Positions 26,528 to 34,768 of a DNA stretch of 64,000 nucleotides are shown piece after piece. Numbering within the stretch: position 1 is the stretch's first letter; each line of letters opens with the position of its first letter. The notes beneath the pieces are model-generated. The model saw nothing but the letters and a program-made list of their open reading frames with translations, did not search any database and had not been told where the DNA came from. Origin of the DNA: Mesorhizobium sp. M1B.F.Ca.ET.045.04.1.1. Its GTDB lineage: Bacteria > Pseudomonadota > Alphaproteobacteria > Rhizobiales > Rhizobiaceae. The stretch lies in the NCBI RefSeq assembly GCF_003952465.1, contig NZ_CP034448.1, forward strand, positions 6,363,001-6,427,000, read 5' to 3'. A program made the position numbers and the translations under genes.

Positions 26528-27835
26528 TTGCGAAGCAAGGCATTGAACCCGTTTACATCGCTCCGGCGCCACCTCGCGCCGAAACAGATCAACATCTACT
26601 TCTCGATCATCTGCTTCTTCTCGCCGCCTGTGCTGGGATCGGTGGTGAGCTTCGTCTTCAACGGCGGCGGGCTGTGGTCCGTTTTCCTGCTCGCCTTCGG
26701 GCGGCGGCGATTCAACATCGACGGGCCGATGCTCGCCATGACGGTGGCGATCTATGCCTATTGCGTGGCCATGGTCCTCGCTTCGATCGTCAACGGTGCG
26801 CTCGGGGCGGATCTGAAATACTTCCTGCCGCTGATCACCTTTCTGTTCTTCCCGTTTTCCTATTCGACCTGGAGCATCACTGACAAGCTCACCCTTGCGC
26901 GCATAGCCGTGCTTGCAAGTGCCGCGGCATGTTGCGGCGCGCTGGCGATCGCCGTCGTTCAGTATCACTGGGTCGGCATGCGGGCCGAGGGCGGCGCCGG
27001 AAATGCGATCGTGTTCGCGACGGTCACCTGTCTTGCCGCCATGATGTGCCTTGCCGGCGCGCTCTCAGGGATCGTGAAGGGCTGGAAGGCGCTCGCCGGT
27101 GCGGCGCTCGCTGGGGTGGCGGCGATCCTCCTTTCCGGATCGCGCATCATCTGGGTTGCCCTGCCGATCGCCGCCATCGCCGTCCTGCTGATCAACCGCC
27201 GCCGCTTCGCCGGCGCCAATCTGACGCGTTTGGCTTTGATCGCAGGTGCGGCCTGCCTGCTCGTCGCGGCCATCGGCTTCCCCGTCATCATGGACCGCGC
27301 CGACTTCCTGTTCAGCGACTTGGACGCATTGACGACCAAGGGCGATCACTCGACTGCGATCGGCCTGCGCGTGGCGATGTGGGAGATCGGGGTCGGCGCT
27401 TTCCGTGAGATGCCGATTTTCGGCCACGGCATCTCGGGCAGCCGGGCGCTGATGAAACAGGGTTTCCACGATCAATTCGGCATGACCGCAGGTTACAACC
27501 ACTATCACGACGGCTTTCTGACCGCGGCGGTGCAGGCCGGTTTGTTGGGAGCGCTGTCCCTCGCGGCCATATTCGTGGTCGCAGCCCGGAATGCGGCAAA
27601 GACGCTGCGCCTCAGCGCCGACCCGGCGGAATGGTTCGGCGCAACGATGATCATCGTCACGGTCATCACCTATCTCATCGGTGGACTGACCGGCATCCTG
27701 GTCGGCCAGGACCTTCTCGATTCGACGCTGATGGTATTCCTAGTTTCCGGAACCTACCTGGCTTGCGGACGAACGGTGTCGCCGATCGCCGAGAGCGCCG
27801 CCGCCACTTCATCGGCCGCCGGCCAGCGATCATGA
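26528..27835 (+). CDS. O-antigen ligase / polymerase family membrane protein
   Basis: A 435-residue polytopic membrane protein with about eleven hydrophobic segments. The Wzy_C/WaaL-type region includes AAILLSGSRIIWVALPIAA and the long periplasmic loop with GHGISGSR and GYNHYHDGFLTAAVQAGLLG, in which His residues are expected to take part in glycan transfer from undecaprenyl diphosphate. Start is a TTG at 26528 behind GGAAG. The stop overlaps the next gene (ATGA). Its neighbours, a ketoreductase, an initiating transferase and a dehydratase, fit O-antigen assembly. A WaaL-like ligase is favoured over a Wzy polymerase because the polymer locus downstream has an ABC exporter, but sequence alone does not separate the two. 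Confidence 0.8.
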   Translation: MRSKALNPFTSLRRHLAPKQINIYFSIICFFSPPVLGSVVSFVFNGGGLWSVFLLAFGRRRFNIDGPMLAMTVAIYAYCVAMVLASIVNGALGADLKYFLPLITFLFFPFSYSTWSITDKLTLARIAVLASAAACCGALAIAVVQYHWVGMRAEGGAGNAIVFATVTCLAAMMCLAGALSGIVKGWKALAGAALAGVAAILLSGSRIIWVALPIAAIAVLLINRRRFAGANLTRLALIAGAACLLVAAIGFPVIMDRADFLFSDLDALTTKGDHSTAIGLRVAMWEIGVGAFREMPIFGHGISGSRALMKQGFHDQFGMTAGYNHYHDGFLTAAVQAGLLGALSLAAIFVVAARNAAKTLRLSADPAEWFGATMIIVTVITYLIGGLTGILVGQDLLDSTLMVFLVSGTYLACGRTVSPIAESAAATSSAAGQRS

Positions 27836-28767
27836 AGGTGCTGGTCACCGGCGCGACCGGGCTGATCGGACGCCAGGTGATCGACCGGCTGCGCCAGGCC
27901 AGATTCGACATACGCATCGTTTCCCGCCAGCCAGAAAGACTGCCGGCAGCCGGCGATGCGCTTCCGCTGCCCGGCACAGATGCACCGGACGCGGCCTTCC
28001 TGGCGCTGATGCGCGATGTGAGTCACGTCGTCCACTGCGCAGCGCTGAACAACGACCGGGACGCCGGCGAAGCAGACTATCGTGCCACCAATGCGACGCT
28101 GACCGGGCGACTGGCCAAGGCAGCGGCCGCATCAACCGGCGTGCGCTTCATCTATCTTTCCTCGATCCGGGCCGTGGCCGGTCCCGGCTTCAGCGGCACG
28201 ATCGATGAGGCGACGCCCCCTGCCCCGCAATGCGCCTATGGCCGCTCCAAGCGCGAAGGCGAGATCAGGATACTCGAGGCTTACGCCGGACGGCCGGATG
28301 CCACGGCGCTGCGCCTGCCGCCCGTCTACGGCGAGGGCATGAGGGGCAGCATGGCGGAGCTGATGCGGCTTGCCGACACGGGCCTGCCGCTGCCGGCCGG
28401 CGCGCTTGCGGGTGTGCGTTCGCTGATCTCTTCCGAGACGGCCGCAGGCGCGGTGCTGCATCTTCTGAACCACCGGGGACCGCTCCGCCCAGCCTATGTC
28501 GCGGGCAATGCTGCCCCTCTTGCGATGTCGCAAATCATCACCGCGGCCCGGCAGGGTTTCGGCCGCCCGCAGCGCCTTGTTCCGGTGCCAGCGCTGCCGC
28601 TGCGGCTGGCGACAACGCTGCTTGGCAGGCCGGCTTCATGGCAGGCCCTGACCGCGACCCAGATCTGCGATTCGTCGCTGCTCGTGTCGGAAGGCTGGAC
28701 GGCGGAAACCGATACCGTCGACCGGCTTCGCGAATTGGCGCGTCGGTTAAAGCGCAGCGCGCCTTAA
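27832..28767 (+). CDS. NAD-dependent epimerase/dehydratase (4-ketoreductase-like)
   Basis: A 311-residue short-chain dehydrogenase of the extended type. The Rossmann motif VTGATGLIGRQV opens the protein; the catalytic triad is the Ser in IYLSSIRAVAG and YGRSKREGE (YxxxK). The overlap with the ligase stop by 4 bases implies coupled translation. Closest in layout to WbpV/WreQ-type reductases that turn UDP-4-keto-6-deoxy-GlcNAc into UDP-QuiNAc; the dehydratase making that substrate is encoded at 29409. The end of the gene runs into a RIME-like element that supplies the stop codon region. Confidence 0.82.
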   Translation: MKVLVTGATGLIGRQVIDRLRQARFDIRIVSRQPERLPAAGDALPLPGTDAPDAAFLALMRDVSHVVHCAALNNDRDAGEADYRATNATLTGRLAKAAAASTGVRFIYLSSIRAVAGPGFSGTIDEATPPAPQCAYGRSKREGEIRILEAYAGRPDATALRLPPVYGEGMRGSMAELMRLADTGLPLPAGALAGVRSLISSETAAGAVLHLLNHRGPLRPAYVAGNAAPLAMSQIITAARQGFGRPQRLVPVPALPLRLATTLLGRPASWQALTATQICDSSLLVSEGWTAETDTVDRLRELARRLKRSAP

Positions 28768-28780
28768 ATTTTCATTTCGA

Positions 28781-28827
28781 TGCATGTCGTTGTCCCAAGA
28801 CCTCTACACACTTTTGGGCGACATGCA
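28781..28827. repeat. RIME-like palindrome between converging genes
   Basis: A hairpin TGCATGTCG / CGACATGCA with inner CCCAAGA / CTTTTGGG. It is preceded by a decayed first palindrome (about 28748-28768, AAAGCGCAGCGCGCCTTAA) that forms the last codons and stop of the plus-strand gene. The TTA directly after the hairpin (28828-28830) is the stop codon of the minus-strand gene. Confidence 0.8.
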
Positions 28828-29364
28828 TTAGGCACGGTAGAACGTGCCCGCCAATATGCGCAGATCGAGGCCGATCGAAGCGGCCTTCAGGTAGGCCGCG
28901 TCGGTCTCGGCGCAGAGCTTTGGGTCGGACATGTCGATGCCCTTGATCTGCGCCAGCCCGGTGATGCCCGGAAGTGCTGCCAGCACACCCAGCCGTTGCC
29001 GGTACCCGATCAGTTCCGCCTGCGTCGGCAGGCATGGCCGGGGGCCGACAAGGCTCATCTCGCCTTTGAGCACGTTCCAGAGCTGCGGCAGTTCGTCGAT
29101 CTTGGTCCGGCGCAGCAGCTTGCCGACCGCGGTGACCGAACTGACCGGCGCCTCATGCGTGGGCAAGGACGGGGTGTCGCGATGCATGGTGCGCAGCTTG
29201 TGGCAGGCAAAGACAGCGCCTCCGCGCCCGAGGCGCGGCTGCGAGAAGATGGCCGGCCCGGGCGATGTCGCCCTGATCGCCAGCATGGCGGTGAGCACGA
29301 CAGGCGACGTCACCGCCAGCATCATGGTCGCGACAGTCAGGTCGAAAGCCCGCTTTGTCGTCAC
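28828..29364 (-). CDS. phosphoglycosyl transferase initiating polysaccharide synthesis
   Basis: A 178-residue minimal bacterial sugar transferase (PF02397; PglC/WreU-like) that moves a sugar-1-phosphate from UDP-sugar to undecaprenyl phosphate. One N-terminal hydrophobic segment (MMLAVTSPVVLTAMLAI) is followed by LRTMHRDTP, RRTKIDELPQLWNVL (catalytic Asp-Glu) and MSLVGPRPCLP. It lacks the large N-terminal membrane domain of WbaP/ExoY-long forms. Between the ketoreductase and the membrane dehydratase, QuiNAc-1-phosphate transfer is the likely reaction, as described for Rhizobium etli WreU. The stop codon lies at the edge of a RIME-like repeat. Confidence 0.88.
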   Translation of the reverse strand: MTTKRAFDLTVATMMLAVTSPVVLTAMLAIRATSPGPAIFSQPRLGRGGAVFACHKLRTMHRDTPSLPTHEAPVSSVTAVGKLLRRTKIDELPQLWNVLKGEMSLVGPRPCLPTQAELIGYRQRLGVLAALPGITGLAQIKGIDMSDPKLCAETDAAYLKAASIGLDLRILAGTFYRA

Positions 29365-29408
29365 GGCTCAGATCCGGCGCCAATGCAGCGCATTTTGCGC
29401 AACATCTA

Positions 29409-31457
29409 TTAGCCGATCTGTCCGGCCGTTTTCGGCACCGCGTGCTCGCGCGGCGCGCCGCCGATGCCTTCCTCCGCCCGGTAGAGCCCGGCTAGGATCG
29501 CAAGCGCGGCAGCCTTGTCCCGATCCCGCATGGCGGCCACCAGCGCCGGCAGCGCGGCCTCGATCCTCGGCCATTCCACGACGTCGGTCCTGAGGCCGAA
29601 GATCTTAGCGGTGTCGAGCTTGACGACCTCTTCGTTCTCGCCATGCAGCGTCTCGTGCAGCTTCTCGCCGGGCCTGATGCCGGTGAAGCGGATCGCAATG
29701 TCGGTGTAGGGGCTTTTGCCGGCCATGCGGATCATGGTCTCGGCGACTTCGAGGATCGGCACGGGCTTGCCCATGTCGAGCATGTAGATGGCGTAGTCGT
29801 CCCTGCCCTGGCGCTGCTCGGCATCGGCGGCCGACATGATGACGAGGTCGACCGCCTCGGCAACCGTCATGAAATAGCGTGTCATCCGGCGGTCGGTGAT
29901 GGTGACCGGCCCGCCGGCCTTGATCTGCGCCTGGAAGATGGTCGCCACCGAGCCGTTGGAACCGAAGACGTTGCCGAAGCGCACGGCGATGAATTTGGTG
30001 CCGGGACGATGCGCGCCCACGTGATGGACGTGATGCGCGCCGGCCTGGTGCCCGTTCAACTCCCCGGCATGGAATGGCGCGGCGTGGGTTTCATGCAGCG
30101 AGGAGACGATCTGCTCAGCCGCGCGCTTGGTGACGCCGAGCACCGAGGTCGGGTCGACGGCCTTGTCGCTGGAAATCAGCAGGAACTGCGGCACGCCGCA
30201 TTCGGCCGCGACCTCGGCGCAGGCGAGCGTGCCGAAGACATTCGTCTCGATCGCCGCTTCCCAGTTCTCTTCCAAGAGCGGCACGTGCTTCAGCGCCGCG
30301 GCGTGAAAGAGGATGGCGGGCTTGAACTCGCTGACGAGGTGCATCATGTGCGGCTTGTCGGTGACGTCGACGATGCGGCTGGTCAGGCGGCCGCGGTCTT
30401 TTTCGTCGATCAGCTGATCGAGCTGGAAAATGCCGAACTCGGAATTGTCGGCCACCAGCACCGCCTCGGCGCCGAGCTCCAGCGCGCGCTTGACCAGGAT
30501 GCGACCGATGGAGCCGGCGCCGCCGGTGACCAGCACGCGCTTGCCGCCGACGAAGGCGCTGATGCGCGCCGTGTCGGTGGCGACCGCCGAACGGCGCATG
30601 ATGGTTTCCATCTCGACGGCATCGAGAACCAGCTTGCCGCCCTGCCCCAGCTCCGAAAGGCCGGAAAACTGGACGACGGCGATGCCGCTGTGGCGGGCGA
30701 CGCGAACCAGCTCGGCATAGTCCTCGATCTCGCGCTCGACCCCGTTGCCGAAGATCAAAAGGTCGAGGTTTTCCGTGCCCTTGACATATTCCTCCAGCAC
30801 CTCGACCAGCCGCGGCCGGAGCGCCACGACCGGGACGCCCTGGATCTGCGTGCCGAGCGGCGCATCGCTCTCGGTCGCCATGATGCCGGCGATGGCGTAT
30901 TCGACCGGCGCTGACGTGCGCGTGAAGCGCACGATCACGTCGGCCTCGCTCAACCGGCCGATAAACAGCGCCTGCTTGATCGAAGCGTCGCTGGCGGCGC
31001 GGCGCAGGATGCGCCAGGACGCGCCGTCACGAAGAAAGCGATAGTAGAGCCTGGGCGCCGAAATGATGGTGAAGGAAACCAGGAAGAAGACGATGAACTG
31101 GCGCTCGTTGAGGCCGGCGACCGGCTGATAGAAGGAACGGAAGGCAACCGCGGCCAGATAGAGGACGATAGTCAGGCTGCCGCAGCCCTTCAGGATGTTG
31201 AAGAAGTCGGGCGTGGAGGCAAAGCGCCAAACGGTGCTGTAGAGGCCGCTAGCGCGGAACAACAGATGGGCTGCGAGCACGATGACCGCCCAACAGACCA
31301 GCCCGCCGGAGGAGAACGCATCGAACGAAAGCCGCGACTGCGAGAGCGTGAGGCTGAGCGTCACCGCGATCAGGACCATGATCAAGTCCTGAACCATGAT
31401 GATGGCGCGCCGCATCTTCGGTCGGATTCCCGATACGGCTTCTACATAGGCGGTCAT
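29409..31457 (-). CDS. membrane NDP-sugar 4,6-dehydratase (FlaA1/CapD/PglF family) with His-rich insert
   Basis: A 682-residue protein with four N-terminal hydrophobic segments (residues about 15-130), a CoA-binding-like middle part, and a C-terminal dehydratase domain starting with LVTGGAGSIGRIL near residue 308. Catalytic motifs are ISSDKAVDPTSVLGVTKRAAE and GNVFGSNGSV, TDRRMTRYFMT and GIRPGEKLHE. It should convert UDP-GlcNAc to UDP-2-acetamido-2,6-dideoxy-4-keto-hexose. Unusual: residues 455-486 form an insert with nine His in 32 residues, between the TKRAAEQIV helix and FIAVRFGNV, where relatives have a short loop. It lies 45 bases upstream of the initiating transferase gene. Confidence 0.9.
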   Translation of the reverse strand: MTAYVEAVSGIRPKMRRAIIMVQDLIMVLIAVTLSLTLSQSRLSFDAFSSGGLVCWAVIVLAAHLLFRASGLYSTVWRFASTPDFFNILKGCGSLTIVLYLAAVAFRSFYQPVAGLNERQFIVFFLVSFTIISAPRLYYRFLRDGASWRILRRAASDASIKQALFIGRLSEADVIVRFTRTSAPVEYAIAGIMATESDAPLGTQIQGVPVVALRPRLVEVLEEYVKGTENLDLLIFGNGVEREIEDYAELVRVARHSGIAVVQFSGLSELGQGGKLVLDAVEMETIMRRSAVATDTARISAFVGGKRVLVTGGAGSIGRILVKRALELGAEAVLVADNSEFGIFQLDQLIDEKDRGRLTSRIVDVTDKPHMMHLVSEFKPAILFHAAALKHVPLLEENWEAAIETNVFGTLACAEVAAECGVPQFLLISSDKAVDPTSVLGVTKRAAEQIVSSLHETHAAPFHAGELNGHQAGAHHVHHVGAHRPGTKFIAVRFGNVFGSNGSVATIFQAQIKAGGPVTITDRRMTRYFMTVAEAVDLVIMSAADAEQRQGRDDYAIYMLDMGKPVPILEVAETMIRMAGKSPYTDIAIRFTGIRPGEKLHETLHGENEEVVKLDTAKIFGLRTDVVEWPRIEAALPALVAAMRDRDKAAALAILAGLYRAEEGIGGAPREHAVPKTAGQIG

Positions 31458-32148
31458 TGGGTAGTACTGAACTCCAGGCGCGGGAATACTATCAGAACGG
31501 CGCAGGATCGACCATTGTCCGCAACCACTCTGAATTGCAAATACCCGACCCCATCACCCGCCTACCGCATTAGCGCGGAGTTGGGTGGATCGCCAGATGT
31601 TTTTTGGGGCCATTTTGATCTAGACCACGTCGCGAGGTCGGATCAGGGAGAATTGATATCAAATTCTCCGACTATGACATCAATGCCCTTGCGACTGGGC
31701 TGCCAAACTCGCTTTCCGGATGGAACGATGGGCGTCAAACGACATCTGAAGGAGCACAACCGTGGCCAAGAAGGAACGTTGATGCGCAAAAGCATCACAA
31801 CGGAGCTTCCAACGTGCGGTTTTCCGCTACTGCGTCGCGCCACCCACAGAGCCCGCTATCCGGCCCGAGCTTGCACTTCCATTTATGGCAAAGCTGATTG
31901 CAGATGAACAATGCTAGCAAGAGCTGGACGGGTGAACTGAATCAAGAAAGGCCTTTACCGGGCGCTACCGACCAGCAAGTTCACGATCATGATGGAGCCT
32001 CCAATCGCTATGACCGTCTCTTCGTCTCCCCGGTATGGAGGCAACCTTGCCAGTAGGGATCAGACGATATAGACCGCGCCGGAATTCGCAGTCTGCAGGG
32101 ATCGCTCTGTTGGAATTGCGGAGGGTCTAGGATTGCAGAGGGACGCGG
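31458..32148. other. Gene-poor border before the plus-strand sugar island
   Basis: A 691-base stretch without a convincing gene. Open frames exist (for example 31643-31843 minus) but none shows a recognisable domain or ribosome site. It lies between two divergent operons and marks where base composition turns less GC-rich. It contains the palindrome at 31647-31669 and may hold decayed coding sequence. Confidence 0.5.
31647..31669. promoter_or_regulatory. Palindrome in the border region
   Basis: Arms GGAGAATT (31647-31654) and AATTCTCC (31662-31669) around GATATCA. An AT-rich, nearly perfect 23-base palindrome in the spacer between divergent polysaccharide operons; a regulator site is possible. 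No promoter boxes are obvious next to it. Confidence 0.4.
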
Positions 32149-32856
32149 ATGGCAAGAGCTGTAATTTTGGCGGGGGGGCGTGGCACCCGACTGCGGCCTT
32201 ACACCGTATCATTGCCAAAGCCTTTGATGCCGATCGTCGATACTCCGATCTTGGAGATTATCGTCCGGCAGCTTGCCCGAAGCGGTTTTGATCACTTGAC
32301 TTTCGCCGTCAATCATCAGGCCGACATCCTGCGCGCTTACTTTGGCGATGGTTCGAAATGGGGGGTCGAGATTGATTACTCGCTGGAAACCCGCCCTCTA
32401 GGGACAATGGCTCCATTGAGGCTCATCCCTGATTTGCCCGAGAACTTTCTTGTGATGAATGGGGACATTCTGACCGACATGGACTATGGCGCATTCTATC
32501 GGCAGCACGTTGAAGATCGCTCCCTGTTCATGATATCCGCCGCGAGGCGAGAGCAGCGGATTGATTACGGCGTCTTGCATGTACGGGAGTCCGGAGAACT
32601 CCGTGGTTTCGAGGAAAAGCCCAGCATTCCCTATCTGGTGAGTATGGGCGTCTATTGCTTGAACCATTCCGTGATTGCCAGAATTCCCGAGGATCAACCG
32701 TACGGTTTTGATGATCTCGTCCTCCGGTTCCTGGCATCCGACCTGCCGATAGCTGTCCGGCAACATGAGGGCTACTGGTTGGATATCGGCCGGCCGGAAG
32801 ACTATCAAAAGGCCACAGAGGACTGGCCCAATTTGTCAAAGGTGCTCGACTTGTGA
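32149..32856 (+). CDS. sugar-phosphate nucleotidyltransferase
   Basis: A 235-residue NTP_transferase protein predicted to make an NDP-sugar from a sugar-1-phosphate. The signature AVILAGGRGTRLRPYTVSLP ends in KPLMPIVDTPI; NGDILTDMDY is the metal-binding region and GFEEKPSIPYLVSMGVY the sugar site. It is short, with no C-terminal beta-helix, like GMP-pyrophosphorylase-type enzymes of heptose or mannose pathways. First gene of the plus-strand island; its stop overlaps the next gene start (GTGA). Confidence 0.85.
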   Translation: MARAVILAGGRGTRLRPYTVSLPKPLMPIVDTPILEIIVRQLARSGFDHLTFAVNHQADILRAYFGDGSKWGVEIDYSLETRPLGTMAPLRLIPDLPENFLVMNGDILTDMDYGAFYRQHVEDRSLFMISAARREQRIDYGVLHVRESGELRGFEEKPSIPYLVSMGVYCLNHSVIARIPEDQPYGFDDLVLRFLASDLPIAVRQHEGYWLDIGRPEDYQKATEDWPNLSKVLDL

Positions 32857-33752
32857 TCACAAGCGTCCCGCAGTCCAGTGTCGAGCCGGCACGCAGATGG
32901 AAGCGCGTCGCCGTAACGGGTGCCAGCGGTTTTGTCGGCAGTCACCTCGTCCAACGGCTACAAACGGCAGGCGTGGAGGTACTCGAACTCTCGCGCAGTC
33001 GGGGTTTCGACGTCTGCCGCGACGAATTGCCGTTGGAGGGAGTGGACAGGATATTCCATTTGGCTGGATTGACTGGCGTGCCCAGTGCTTGGGAGCAGCC
33101 GCTCAACTTCTTCGAGACGAACGCGTTGGGCACGATGCGCGTGCTCGATCAGTGCCGGCGACATGGCTGCGCCATTACGTTTCTCAGCGCTTACATTTAT
33201 GGCCTGCCCCGGCATCTGCCGATTGCCGAGGATCACCCTGTCAGCGCCAACAATCCGTATGCTTTTTCGAAGCGGATCGCCGAGGAGGTTTGTGACTTCT
33301 TCGTTCAATACTACGGCGTATCCTGTGTCACACTCCGGCTCTTTAATACATATGGCCCTCTACAAAGCCCCGATTTTCTCGTGCCTTTCATAGTGGGGCA
33401 AATACTCGATCGTGGGCAACCAACTGTCGAGGTAAAAGACTTGGCGCCAAAGCGGGACTACATCTATATCGATGACGTGATCGATGCGATCTTGGCGACC
33501 TCAACCGCACCGTCAGGCTCCGTTTTCAACATCGGCAGCGGTTTTGCTTACTCGGTCGAGGAGATCATACAGGCGGCCATGGCGGCCGCTGGGGTGGAGA
33601 AGCCGTACCGATCGATCGAGCAGCGGCGGAGAAACGAAATCGACTGCGTCGTAGCGGATACTACTGCGTTGAGATCTGCCACCGGCTGGGAACCGCATAT
33701 ATCTCTCGTAACTGGTCTGCGGAAGCTAATTGAGAGTATGGGGCAGCCATGA
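32853..33752 (+). CDS. NAD-dependent sugar epimerase/dehydratase
   Basis: A 299-residue extended SDR. VAVTGASGFVGSHLVQRL binds the cofactor; the active-site Tyr and Lys are in NPYAFSKRIAEE (YxxxK) and LFNTYGPLQSPDF, VKDLAPKRDYIYIDDVIDAI and a C-terminal TGWEPHISLVTGLRKLI follow, as in GDP/UDP-sugar epimerases. GTG start at 32853, coupled to the nucleotidyltransferase before it and, by an ATGA overlap, to the glycosyltransferase after it. The exact sugar is not determinable. Confidence 0.87.
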   Translation: MITSVPQSSVEPARRWKRVAVTGASGFVGSHLVQRLQTAGVEVLELSRSRGFDVCRDELPLEGVDRIFHLAGLTGVPSAWEQPLNFFETNALGTMRVLDQCRRHGCAITFLSAYIYGLPRHLPIAEDHPVSANNPYAFSKRIAEEVCDFFVQYYGVSCVTLRLFNTYGPLQSPDFLVPFIVGQILDRGQPTVEVKDLAPKRDYIYIDDVIDAILATSTAPSGSVFNIGSGFAYSVEEIIQAAMAAAGVEKPYRSIEQRRRNEIDCVVADTTALRSATGWEPHISLVTGLRKLIESMGQP

Positions 33753-34726
33753 AAAGAATCGACATAATCTGTCCGGTATTCCGGGAAGAAGAGGCGATCA
33801 GCTCATTTCATGAGCGGCTGATGGACGTGCTGAACTGCCATGGAGGCGACCATCGATTTCGCGTGCGATATGTGCTTGACCCTTCAGGCGATCGGACAGA
33901 GGCCATTTTGAAAGCGATCGCAGAGGCTGACGAGCGCATTGAACTTCTCGTCATGTCGCGGAGATTTGGACATCAAGCTGCGTTGGTGGCAGGGATAGAC
34001 TGCAGCGAAGCCGAAGCGGTGATCATGCTTGATAGCGACCTTCAGCATCCGCCCGAGCTTATCCCAGACCTCATTCGGCGATGGGCGGACGGAGCCGATA
34101 TTGTTCAGACCCTACGTCAAGACCCCGGCGAAATACATATGCTGAAAAGGACGACATCGCGCTGGTTCTATAGGTTGTTCCAAAAGCTGGGCGGCGTCGG
34201 ATTGCAAGTCGGCGCGGCGGACTACCGACTGCTGTCACGCCGTGTTGTCGAGATCTTCCGAAACGAGGTTCGCGAACATAATCCTTTCCTGCGCGGACTG
34301 GTCGGATGGGTCGGATTCCGGGTTGACTATGTTCCGTTTGTGCCGGCCGTTCGCACCCAGGGCCAATCAAAATATCGCCTCTCCACGTTGCTCAATTTCG
34401 CGCTAAATGGCGTCTGTTCCTTTTCAAAGGTACCTCTGCGCTTTTGCGTTGGCGCCGGATTGATATTGTCGGTGCTGAGCCTGATCGTAGGTGCACTCCA
34501 AATCGCTTTTTACTTCACGAAAACGGTGGATGTCCCAGGATGGAGCTCTTTGTTTGCTGCCGTTATCTTTATCGGTGGAGTTCAACTTTTTTTCCTTGGA
34601 GTCCTTGGAGAGTACATTAGCTTGATATTCGACGAAGTGAAGAATCGTCCTCGTTATATTGTCTCGCGACATATTGGCCGCGTATCTGGCTTCGATTCAG
34701 CTGCCGTCGGCGACCGCCATGGCTAA
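33749..34726 (+). CDS. polyprenyl-phosphate glycosyltransferase (GT2, GtrB/DPM1-like)
   Basis: A 325-residue GT2 protein. The N-terminal catalytic domain has ICPVFREEEAI, the metal-binding MLDSDLQHPPELI, and AADYRLLSRRVVE; the C-terminus has two membrane helices (FCVGAGLILSVLSLIVGAL and LFAAVIFIGGVQLFFLGVL). This is the GtrB/ArnC/DPM1 layout: transfer of a sugar from NDP-sugar to undecaprenyl phosphate on the cytoplasmic face. An SMR-like flippase and a YfhO-like membrane protein follow in the same island, the expected partners for moving and using the lipid-linked sugar. Confidence 0.9.
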   Translation: MKRIDIICPVFREEEAISSFHERLMDVLNCHGGDHRFRVRYVLDPSGDRTEAILKAIAEADERIELLVMSRRFGHQAALVAGIDCSEAEAVIMLDSDLQHPPELIPDLIRRWADGADIVQTLRQDPGEIHMLKRTTSRWFYRLFQKLGGVGLQVGAADYRLLSRRVVEIFRNEVREHNPFLRGLVGWVGFRVDYVPFVPAVRTQGQSKYRLSTLLNFALNGVCSFSKVPLRFCVGAGLILSVLSLIVGALQIAFYFTKTVDVPGWSSLFAAVIFIGGVQLFFLGVLGEYISLIFDEVKNRPRYIVSRHIGRVSGFDSAAVGDRHG

Positions 34727-34730
34727 TGTG

Positions 34731-34764
34731 ACATCAAGGACTCTCATACATCAAGGACTCTCGT
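34731..34764 (+). repeat. 17-base tandem duplication before the next gene
   Basis: ACATCAAGGACTCTCAT (34731-34747) is followed directly by ACATCAAGGACTCTCGT (34748-34764). Each copy carries AAGGA, a possible ribosome site for the gene starting at 34769, so the site is present twice. Confidence 0.8.
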
Positions 34765-34768
34765 AGGC

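Noticed and set aside
26093..26968. Open frame extending CysD by about 290 residues
   Set aside because: The extension has no CysD-like sequence and lies antisense to the O-antigen ligase; GC-rich DNA keeps such frames open.
29643..30914. 423-residue plus-strand open frame over the membrane dehydratase
   Set aside because: Antisense shadow; composition is that of a reversed GC-rich gene.
31266..31907. 213-residue open frame reaching into the border region
   Set aside because: It starts inside the dehydratase gene on the other strand, has no domain and no ribosome site.
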